Assembly (NCBI GenBank): GCA_034698045.1
Contig: JAQGAU010000702.1
Coordinates: 1-24,776 of the forward strand
DNA: 24,776 bases
Reading direction: 5' to 3'
Source of the DNA: Paramacrobiotus richtersi
Taxonomy: Eukaryota; Tardigrada; Eutardigrada; Parachela; Macrobiotidae
How positions within the stretch are numbered: position 1 is the first letter of the stretch; every line of letters begins with the position of its first letter. Both the position numbers and the translations under genes were made by a program. Below are positions 1 to 8,544 of the stretch, piece after piece. The notes below the pieces were generated by a model. It ran no database searches and was not told the origin of the DNA. It worked only from the letters and a program-made list of their open reading frames with translations.

Positions 1-429
1 AATTATTTGGAAGGATGTATGTTCAACGTGCATCACTGAAATGACGAAAGATGCTTGTAACAGTATTGCCCTAACAGAATGTATATAGCTCTTATGCTGA
101 TATACGTCCATTTATATTCAATAAAAGGGGACAACGAATATGTGTACCGAGTTGTTATTCGTCAGTTAGAGAGGCGTTAGAAGGGCCGTTTATTTACAAT
201 GATTCACCTCGCGTTGCCCAGCTAAAGGTTCTGTTGCTGTTCTGCTTTTCACGCGAAAAACCGATACCGCGAAATTAAGTTAAATTAACCGATGTTTTTT
301 CGGTCACTTTGTTGCTGCAGTAGTCTACAGATACTAGTACACCTCGTCTGCTAATAAACACTCGAGTTTCACTATTCCACGACCCGCGTACCTCAACTCG
401 GTTTAACAACTATTCGGAATTAAAATTAG

Positions 430-640
430 GTCGTATGGATGGGATGAAATTCTGTTGGCTCTTTGGATTGCGACATGTATCGTGCTACTGGTGATACTTG
501 TACAACGGTGCTACATTGTACCAGGCGGATACAACGATCTTCAGCGCGGAATGTTGATCTTCGGTATTGTAGCGATTTGTGTGGGAAGCGATGTTGTGAA
601 TATCATCTACGCGTTCCTTGCCGGTACTTTCTACGTTTAT
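430..640 (+). pseudogene. Isolated exon copy of a TMBIM/Lifeguard gene (equivalent of exon 5)
   Basis: This 211-bp stretch matches exon 5 of the intact TMBIM gene at 3758-3983. Read from an AG at 428-429 it starts in the same phase (one base, then whole codons) and ends at a consensus donor GTAAGT at 641 in the same phase (0). Local matches include DEILLA against NEVLLA, GMLIFGIVAICVG against the LFGIIAIFVG part, and VVNIIYAFLAG against IVNIVYACLAA. It is 15 bp shorter, equal to about five residues lost in the loop between two membrane spans. The frame has no stop. I found no convincing exon 4 before it or exon 6 after it within 1-2937, so it is probably a fragment of a dead or dispersed paralogue. 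It could instead be an exon of a live gene whose other exons I failed to recognise. Confidence 0.7.
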
Positions 641-710
641 GTAAGTTGGTTTATGGCCTAAAGTTCGCGGCGAGCGAACTAAAAGGAGTGGAGGATATCC
701 CAATCTCAAC

Positions 711-935
711 ATGGTGGCGAACAGCACCGGGTACCGCACACTTCTTGGGCTCGCGTTGGCTGTAATTTTGACAGCGTCTCTTTTTGGTGCCGATGATGTG
801 TATCGGCTCCAAAACGAGACGCGTAATGAGACCAAAAACGAGTTGGAACAAACCGTCGAAAGGGAACATTCCCTTTTCCACGGTTTGTTTCACCGGCTCG
901 GAATGAGCGTTGCCATTCATCCATGTATCAGTTGA
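711..935 (+). CDS. Small ORF with predicted signal peptide, unknown protein (74 aa)
   Basis: I do not recognise this protein. The ORF starts with an ATG in good context (A at -3, G at +4). Residues 1-10 are polar, residues about 11-26 (LLGLALAVILTASLFG) form a hydrophobic core, and a small residue precedes DD at a plausible cleavage site near residue 27. The rest is short and charged, with N-glycosylation sequons at NST (inside the leader) and two NET repeats, and no cysteine pattern typical of a toxin or hormone. It lies just after the orphan TMBIM exon. It could be a small secreted peptide, the first exon of a spliced gene, or a chance ORF. The codons CAAAACGAGACG / AATGAGACC / AAAAACGAG look like short internal duplications. 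Confidence is limited because no homologue is known to me. Confidence 0.3.
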   Translation: MVANSTGYRTLLGLALAVILTASLFGADDVYRLQNETRNETKNELEQTVEREHSLFHGLFHRLGMSVAIHPCIS

Positions 936-2937
936 TGCGAAGTGTGATTCCTAACATAAACATTCCCTGTGTAAAACGTTCGAAAATACGTAACAAATGG
1001 CACGTCAGTTTGTTAACCGAAAAATCAGTTGTTTCATCAGACTATTTTTGCATATTCGTACTTTCCGCGCATACAGAGTACACGTAAAACGGTAAAAGCT
1101 CTTACAATTGCTAATAAAGCAAAGTTTGTGAAATATTTGATTGGATTTCAGTAATCGGCACTCGAAATTGGACTTATGCTTTCTTGGACCAGTATAAAAT
1201 TTTTCCATCCCATTTATCCTCAAAACCACATCTACTTTTTCATCGCTCTGGATTTCTGCACCGATGGTAGGTCACGAGTTGTGACACTACCACATCCATA
1301 ATTCTGCCACTTCCGCATTTGTTAAACTACCGACAATGAGCTGTACACGAATCAAGAACATTTATCTATTAGCTAATGCTGTTAAACGCACGATTAAGTG
1401 TAATGGTAAGTTGGTAACTGTAGCAAAGCTTCTTGTTCTCGGTACCCAGTCAGTGACCGTGTTTCATTACGTGGCGTTCCACACAACTGCTCTTTCTTGT
1501 ATAGCGGGCATTAGTGCTTTACCTTCCGGCCCGTCGCCTGGTGTATAAATGTATCATGGTGTAGGGCTACTTCAAGTGTTATTATTATTAATACTTATTA
1601 GTATTTATCAACCGATCGGTCAGTTGCAACGGCAACATGCTAACGTGATCACACAGTTATTTTTGCAGCGGTCATTTTGTTTGTGGAAACTTTGTTCGTT
1701 GTCCACGGAATCGGGAATTTATGGAGTTGGAGTAGCACTTTGATGTAAACGCCAATAGCATATTTATCATTCAGCTGTAATATCAAACGAGAAACGTGCC
1801 AAAACTGGAAGTGACGACAGAAACCCAGATTCCAACCTTCCGCGCGTAATATTGTTTGTTGCTTAATATGCGCGTCGACTTCTGTGTATGTATTGTAAAC
1901 CATGAAGCATGATCGGATTATAAGCGATTATTACCAGTACCACGACTGATACTACTGATGCTTACAAATTAATACAAGGTCCATTACGTTTTCGTTGTTT
2001 GTAAACAAATACAGCAACAACAATTACGGGGATTGCAGCCAAAAGGTACAAAGACCAGTAAAATCCAGCGGCTGATCAGTTGCTTCGTTGATCATAAGAG
2101 ACAGACCTAAATTCTACTGCAATGTGAAGTCTGAATTGGATAACACCAAAAGAGTTTTGTGCGAAACCAAGAAGGTGACCTTTCCAAATATAGAAGAATA
2201 CAGTTTTAGCATATGCGGAAAACGTAATGCTATCAGAAGGCTTGCGTCCGTGTGACAAGGCTTTGAGATGCTGCATAATATTATCTTAATTCTTAACGAA
2301 TGCCACAGTTCAATTGCAAAGGTCAATCAAATGAAACGTGCTTGCTTGATTTTACCGGCTCAGATTTCTCTCGCTTTCTCGCTTTTTCTATATACTTACA
2401 TTTTTAGTGGCTAGTGCATGCACTGCTCTACGATGTGTGTGTGTAACTGCAGAACTTCACATTCTTTGCAATATTAGTGTAAGTGACTGTGTAACGTAAC
2501 ATTTATGTCATAGACTGGTTGCTCAAGGGCCAAGGCCCAATAATGCTCACGGCAGCATTCTCGCTTCCAACGATCGATTTGCCGAACAAAACGAGTTTTC
2601 CTTATACGATCACCAGAAATTAAGTATTTAGTGCTTTGCTGAAGATTACCGGCTAATACACGTTCTGCTACAAACAATATACTGCAAAAAAAGCATGTTT
2701 CTGCAGCTCTGGTGTAGATTTAGGAGCCATCTTTCGAGTACAGCTGATTGCAGACGGTAACATGGGATTCTTCCGTTGTTTGCGCTGCCATTTCGTATCT
2801 TTCACTGCGTATTTCAAACTAGCTACATTGGATATGTACTATTGGTTCAGTTTATGATCAAGAGTTTTGGTTGTATATTTCGGTCTGCTAACGACTGGAA
2901 ACCGTGCGAAATATATCCCCAGTCTAACACGTAAGAA
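936..2937. other. Gene-poor stretch upstream of TMBIM
   Basis: About 2 kb without a gene I can name. It contains the candidate membrane-span segment listed separately (1965-2075, minus strand), a short TTA-rich stretch near 1578-1605, and scattered short ORFs with no domain signature. The part just before 2938 should contain the promoter and 5' UTR of the TMBIM gene, but I see no clear TATA box. A GTAAGA donor-like string sits seven bases before the TMBIM ATG (2931-2936) and might belong to an upstream splice variant. Confidence 0.4.
1965..2075 (-). pseudogene. Candidate membrane-anchor exon or gene remnant, unknown family
   Basis: Read on the minus strand from 2075, the frame encodes SAAGFYWSLYLLAAIPVIVV followed by AVFVYKQRKRNG and stops at 1962-1964. 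This is a textbook single membrane span of about 20 residues followed by a basic stop-transfer sequence, as at the C terminus of a type I membrane protein. The same frame is open upstream from an ATG at 2276 to a single TGA at 2076-2078, so the two open segments (66 codons, then 37 codons) are separated by just one stop. Either the span belongs to an exon entered through an acceptor such as the AG at 2073-2074, or the TGA is a disabling mutation in an old gene. I do not recognise the family. Chance hydrophobicity cannot be excluded. Confidence 0.25.
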
Positions 2938-4345
2938 ATGTCGTATCAGGATCAACACGTCGTTTACGTGGACAAATTACCGGCTGGACTGCAATCGACC
3001 AACACCGATGATGATGCGGGAAGATTCGGCGAACAAGCCATTCGAAAAGGTCTATTTTGTTATACAAATCCTAGAGAAGGCGAAGTTCGAACACCCATAA
3101 CTTTTCCAGGTTTCATCCGGAAAGTCTTTGGAGTTCTCGTCGTACAGCTGACTGTGACTATGCTGATTATCGCCCTTTTTATTTATGTGTAAGTTGTCTG
3201 AAATGCCGCTTCATGTAAAGAAATACATACAGATAGCATGGTAATCTATCATGTTTTGAATTCGGCCGCAGAGATGAAGTACGGTTATACGCGCGTACTC
3301 ATATATGGATGTTATGGACCGCATTGTAAGTGTTAGTGTTGCCTGTTAAGGCATTACAACAATTAACCATCAACGTCCTTAATGTTTTTGCAGCTTGTTG
3401 ACCTTAACGGTTTTGATTATATTAGCCTGCGCCAACGATTTGCGAAGAAGAACGCCGTTTAATTATATCTTGCTCGGTTTATTTGTAAGTTACTTGTAAA
3501 CCTTTAGACGTTGCTTAGTTTACAAGCAGTACGTGTTGAACATAAACAGCAAGTAACTATCAGTGTGTGTTTGTCTCTTACAGACGTTATTCGAAGGCTG
3601 GATGCTCGGATGCTTTGCCAGGTAAGCTATCCAAATACACACTATGGTTACACAGAGCAGTATGTTTTTATGCAACTAGAAAATTTGTGAGAAATGCAAC
3701 ACGTAACAGTTTACAACATTGTTGATTTGTGTTGAAATGTGCAACAATTTTTTCCAGCTACTACGGCAGCAATGAGGTTCTGCTGGCGGTGGCAGTTGTG
3801 ACGATTGTTGTGATAGCGCTGATAATTTTTGCCTTGCAAACGAAATGGGACTTCACGACGATGGGTGGGATGCTGTTAGTGTTTTTGGTTGTGTTGTTAC
3901 TGTTCGGGATCATTGCCATCTTTGTCGGCAATAACATCGTGAACATTGTTTACGCGTGTTTGGCGGCCCTCCTTTTCGGTTTCGTAAGTATACCAAGTGA
4001 ACCAAAAACCCAATGTTAGCTGCTGTCGCACCGATTCGCTAAGCTGCAGGTTAAAACTTGAAACTGCGTAGAATCTAATGTTTGTACAATATTGTTTTGT
4101 CGTTTCAGTATCTCGTGTTTGATATCCAGTTAATGCTGGGTGGAAAACACAAATATTCAGTGTCTCCAGAAGAGTACATTTTTGCTGCTCTGAGTCTTTA
4201 TATCGACAGTAAGTGGAGTCGCTACATTCCGTAGACAGCACAAGAAACTACAGCTGTTTTACCTAATGCTTCGTCTATTTCAGTTGTTCTACTCTTTATG
4301 GAGATCCTGTTCTTGGTTGGCAGTATCGGGAATATCAGAAGCTGA
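2938..4345 (+). CDS. TMBIM / Lifeguard family seven-span membrane protein (BAX inhibitor-1 motif)
   Basis: Seven exons join in phase: 2938-3188, 3272-3325, 3394-3484, 3584-3621, 3758-3983, 4109-4208, 4284-4345, giving 273 residues; all introns are GT-AG, mostly 70-140 bp. The family forms calcium-leak channels of ER, Golgi or plasma membrane and dampens apoptosis. Seven spans are visible, starting with the one after the FIRKVFGVL motif (about residue 60), typical of Lifeguard proteins. The two aspartates of the family's pH/calcium switch are present: D225 in YLVFDIQ and D253 in SLYIDIV. The SPEEYIFAAL segment matches the family's SPEDYI motif. The N terminus is short and polar and lacks the long proline-rich head of GRINA-type members, so I do not assign a particular LFG number. 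The stop lies 140 bp from the stop of convergent SMYD-A. Confidence 0.93.
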
Positions 4346-4485
4346 ACCCGAAAGATGGATTTCAATCAATGAAAAGTTAATCGGCCCAATAGAAAGAAAC
4401 CATCTTCTTGTCGATCAGAATCATGTGCTAATGTGAAAATGTAAAATACTACATAATGGCGTGACACAAAGAAACCAGACGATAT

Positions 4486-7347
4486 CTACGGACAGCGTGA
4501 ACCGAGCAAACAGTCTCGAAAGCCTAATGCTATTCCCATTATTTTGGGCACAATTGCTGCTACCTGTAAAGTGATGGCATAAAGCACCTTTTCCGCATCC
4601 AGCGCAGCCGCCGTCTCGCTGGCCACCTTACACTCTTTTCCATACAGCAAAGAATCGATCTCCAAGGCTTCCTTCAAATAAACCATTGCCTCAGGAAGAG
4701 TCTTCTTAATCATGGGCAGCAGACGAGCCTGTTCCTCGGGATTGTTTCTCAGGATATTTGCTGATGCGCTAAACCATTTAAGTGGGAAATGTCCCGCAGA
4801 ACGAAGACACAGCGCTCGATGTGGGTGATACTTTGGATAGATGATGCTGAAAGATAATCGGTCATTAGTTACAGTTCGTCGTAGGACCATAGGAAACACG
4901 AGGTCTGCTCGATTCCGCGATTAGGCGCTGTGGTACAAGCAACTGAAGCACATATAACTGTTTACCTAGTGTTTTGGGCCTTGGCTCACGATACCATTAG
5001 GTCATTAGCTATCAACCACGAGTTTAGTACTGAAGTCACTTTCAATAGAGTTAGACTGTCTATAAGTACTATAACTCTATACCAAGCTACGGTAACACTT
5101 GGATTCTGCTAGTGCTTCTGAATCGATGGACAACCGTACCGAACGCAGGCGACCATTTCATGATACAGCTTCCACGCTTCCTCATATCGCTTCGTGCCTT
5201 CATAAAACCGAGCTGCATGCCATCCACAGACAAAACGAAGATGGGCTTCCGGCTGTAGAATGTCGGCATTATCCAGTTCTTCCAGTACACGAAGTTTGTG
5301 CGGTAACTGCGCATCCATATTACCAGCCTCCTCCAAAACCAAACAAGTTTCGAAAGCCACTTCCTGTGAAGCCAAGAGCTTCTTCAGCTTGTGGAGATTG
5401 GCTTCGTTGACAGCACCACACTGTGGACAGGGCTGTAAGGCTCGATCATCACTCGGGATGCGCTCCGAACATCCCGTTGTTGCGCATTTCATTGGATTGA
5501 CTTCGGCATCCTACAGACAGAAGATCAACCAATGCAAATTTTGTGATTACCCAATTTCGCAGTCCTGTATGGGCAGTCGGTGAAAATTGCGATAACAGAC
5601 GTAGAAGTATGACAAAAATTAATATGCTTCGAAGCTGCGAATGAATGACTACTTACGTATTCTGGTGAACATTTACGACAATTGCAGTCGTCTGTAAACT
5701 TCTTTTTGAACATCTCCCGACGCTGTTTTAGCGGCCAAGTAAGAGGAAAGCAATCTGGCTCGCACAAACACGCCTGAAATGAGAAAATCTAAGAGCATCG
5801 AATACTAGATACTTCTAGTTCAGGATTTGGTAGTGGTACATTGTACAATCCAGTGTATCGCGGAATGTCGTCCATCGCGTACAATCGCAGGCGTTTGCCG
5901 TGACACACCACCACAACATCGTGATCCGAGCACACAGCAGCCATGATAGTTTTTGGTACATCCGGAAACAATCCAGCTCCCAGTACGCGCGGCAGACCAC
6001 CCGTAGATAAATCCATTAGTATAAACAGGTTACTGTCAACTCGGCTGAGAAGGTCAACAATTTTAGATTCAGGCATAACGGGCTCATCAAACACGGCTTT
6101 TAACAAACCCTGGAAGAACTTCATCTGGACTATTTTAGTAACCCTACAACGAGATGGTAAGAAAAAGTAGAGTATTACTAATGAAAACCTGACAGTGCTA
6201 CGCGCACCGCAAAACAGACGTACGCGTTTCTTAACAAGGAACTTTGCGGATCGTACAAGAACCTCTGCAGAACTACTGTTGGTGAGTTCATGTCATCACT
6301 CTTGCCCGTTTTCTATAAACAAAAACAATAGTCAACAACTGTCGTTCTTCAGACAGACTGAATGCAACCGAACTTCGTTCAGAAACGAACAAAAATTTGC
6401 AGTAGTTCTATGTACCATACATGCACAGTGACCCTGTAAATTCCTTGTTAGCTTACGAAAACTATACGCAAGTTCGGACGCTCGAACGCTTACGGGCCGT
6501 GAAGTTACGGCTAGCGTACGCAGCCGCGTGGCTAGTGATACACGAACGATATCGCAATTCCCAACAACGCGTTCGAAGTCTTACGCAAAAACTAACGACA
6601 AATTCTGGCCATCGGTCTAATCATTAGAGGAGTTGCAAAAGCACACAACTGACTTGCACAGAAACCTACAACGATACGATAACGTACTTACCACAATTCG
6701 GTTCATAATTTTGAGCAGCATCAAAATGTTCGTGGAGAAGAAAGAACTGTCTCCTTCATAGCCAACAGATTTTCTGATGTGGGCTACTAACCGGCCGTAT
6801 TCGGGGTCCGGTTCAATTTCCTGTCGGTATTTGCCGACACGATTCAAAACGGGACATTCCAGTTTGTGCTCCTTCTTCCAGTCCTCTCGCTGTAAGACAG
6901 TGAAATTTTCAGTTCTACTTCGGAAAGCAACAAGAACTATTAATTACAGTCAAATCCACTGTCCGACAGTAAGTCGATGGGCTTCGATAAGTACTTCAAA
7001 AAGTATCAGTATCCAGAAGTATAAGTATCGATATCATTGAGAAGTATCAGTCCTAATGATTGAGCTAAATGGCATAGGTACGTGCTGCAAATTTCAAGCT
7101 GAAATCAGTTCAGCGTAATAAGTACTCGCACCTGACAATTTGTACTGCAGTACCGATACAACCGACAGGCAGTGCAAGTCCGTAAATCTGAAGATGCTTT
7201 GCAGCAGTGCGCGCAAAAGTTGCTGTGATTGTTCCATTCAAAGGACCATACCCATGGTTCGCATTCCACAACGATGTCCCCAGCTCGAAAGGACTGGGGT
7301 TTCGACTGCTTTGCCTTTGGCACTGATTCCCCGGGTTTCTGCGCCAT
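4486..7347 (-). CDS. SMYD-like protein A: MYND zinc finger with degenerate SET domain (551 aa)
   Basis: Seven exons, in order 7347-7132, 6889-6692, 6312-6224, 6143-5840, 5773-5657, 5510-5140, 4846-4486, join in phase. A complete MYND zinc finger lies at residues 45-84 (C45, C48, C58, C61, C67, C71, H80, C84), inserted as in all SMYD proteins. The SET core follows: LGAGLFPDVP at about 222-231 matches the family's GVGLYP region, and a post-SET CxCxxC (C299, C301, C304) is kept. The cofactor-binding NHSC motif is replaced by AVCSDHD (237-243), and the GEELTICY segment before the catalytic tyrosine by PRYTGLYN (262-269). I infer no or altered methyltransferase activity, as in arthropod SmydA proteins; the protein may work through MYND binding. 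Four further cysteines (317, 322, 336, 339) and an alpha-helical C-terminal repeat region follow. The ATG at 7347 has a better context than an in-frame ATG at 7386. Confidence 0.88.
6985..7052. repeat. Short AAGTATC-type repeats in SMYD-A intron 1
   Basis: AAGTATC or close variants (AAGTACT, AAGTATC, CAGTATC, AAGTATC, AAGTATC) recur within about 65 bp, with an ATCGATATC palindrome among them. It lies inside the first intron of SMYD-A and has no coding potential. It looks like slippage-derived simple repeat DNA. Confidence 0.4.
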
Positions 7348-7959
7348 GTTCAGCGCAAATCTACAGAACAACAAACTTCGCAACATTACGCAACTCTGCA
7401 AACTCAGCAACTGGTGTTTCGTGGCCCACTGTTTACCAGTGCCAGTGCAGTACGAGTAGACTTCGTCGCTTCGATATAATAGACACAGACTAACAGTTAC
7501 TGTAAGATACTTAACTGATAGAGAGCAGCCAACAATTTAGTACGTAAGAAATTAGGGAATAGATTCTTGAAACATTCTTCGTCAGTTAACATAAGCATAT
7601 TCGAGCCTCAAATAAAATTAATAATTAGAATTATCATTAACTTGACGACACCGACCTAACTGTCAACTGGAAAATTTGACAACCCTTTCATTGGCGCACT
7701 TCCTTACAAGGGCGGTAGCACTGACAACATAAGTCACAACCATCTTCCCGTTTTAATTTACTAACCTTTGGAATCTTCTCGCAATTCCTCAAGATCGGTG
7801 AAACTTAACTCGTGAAAGTATAGTTTAACAATTAGTGTACAGTTCGAGTCCAACTATGTGACTGCCGCAAAAGAATCAATATCCGGATATTGCATCTCGC
7901 GCAGGCTCGGATTATCAGAAATCTCGGAAGCTGAAGACGAGCTGCCGAAGAGACGAAAA
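7348..7959. other. Intergenic region upstream of SMYD-A
   Basis: This stretch holds the 5' UTR and promoter of SMYD-A (reading left) and runs into the decayed TMBIM copy on its right. A pyrimidine tract ending in CTGTAG precedes the SMYD-A ATG by 15 bases (minus strand, near 7363), which could be the acceptor of a 5' UTR intron. No TATA box is obvious and no ORF carries recognisable domains. Confidence 0.35.
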
Positions 7960-8315
7960 TCATGCTCTTTTCAGAGCAAACTGTATGTACCTATTAATAT
8001 CGACAGTATGTGGAAGTATGGTTACTACGATCCGTAAAGTACAGTATCTATGAATCTTTTTGTTAGAAACTACAGGTATACAATCGGACTTACAAGTTAG
8101 TGAGTCCCAGCAAGGGGTTTGTCTATTACGAAATAAATACAATACAAAATAAATACAATACTTGTACGAACACAATATATACAAAAAACTTCCGTTGTTT
8201 TTCTATCATGGAGTTCTGGTGTTAGTGGGCAGTACCGGAAATCTAATCTGAACACAAAGAGATGGATTCCATTCAGTGCAAATTTTATCGGCCCAATAAC
8301 AAAATAATTTTCATA
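7960..8315 (+). pseudogene. Decayed 3' end of a second TMBIM/Lifeguard gene
   Basis: Sequence near 8002-8020 (ATATCGACAGTATGTGGA) matches the end of exon 6 and donor of the intact gene (4201-4216), and 8190-8310 matches its exon 7 and 3' UTR, including ATGGAG, TTAGTGGGCAGTACCGGAAATCT and the downstream GATGGATTCCATTCA and TCGGCCCAATA strings. The copy is broken in three ways: the donor is changed from GTAAGT to GTATGT; AT-rich DNA with two copies of a 16-bp unit (8131-8162) separates the pyrimidine tract from a lost acceptor AG; and one base is missing just after ATGGAG, shifting the frame. Exon 6 coding sequence before 8000 is eroded almost beyond recognition. It sits in front of SMYD-B exactly as the intact TMBIM sits in front of SMYD-A. 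Confidence 0.8.
8131..8162. repeat. Tandem 16-bp duplication inside the TMBIM remnant
   Basis: The unit AAATAAATACAATACA occurs twice in a row, the second copy ending in T instead of A. It is located where the intact TMBIM gene has only a short pyrimidine tract before its last exon, so it arose after the duplication and helped destroy the acceptor. Confidence 0.75.
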
Positions 8316-8544
8316 TAGATCCGAGTTAACAAGTGGAATACTTTTAAACTTTCGATACGAGTACTAATGGTGTTAGAAAAAGAAAGCAGCCAGTATATTC
8401 CACATATAACGATACCAAACAACCAGTCTTCATTTCTTACTACATAAAGGTATTAAACTCTAACATTCGCGGTATACAAGGAAAGGGAGTATATGCGTGT
8501 ATCGAAAGCAAGTGAAACGTTTTCATTTCTGTCAAATATCAGAT

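Noticed and set aside
390-418. String CTCGGTTTA..ACTATTCGGA that resembles the spliced exon 3-exon 4 junction of TMBIM
   Set aside because: The match is too short and broken to show a processed copy, and the frame contains stops.
4930-5112. 60-codon plus-strand ORF
   Set aside because: It lies antisense to the last intron of SMYD-A and has no recognisable features.
6124-6130. Acceptor for SMYD-A exon 4 at the TAG or CAG just before the ATG at 6124
   Set aside because: These give the wrong phase after exon 3. The AG at 6144-6145 restores phase, and the matching acceptor works in SMYD-B.
7348-7386. In-frame ATG 13 codons upstream of the chosen SMYD-A start
   Set aside because: Poorer context (G at -3, T at +4) and absent from SMYD-B; it is also split from the main start by a likely acceptor sequence. 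It remains possible.
7838-7855. TTCGAGTCC string like a tRNA T-loop
   Set aside because: No complementary T-stem, acceptor stem or anticodon arm could be drawn around it.
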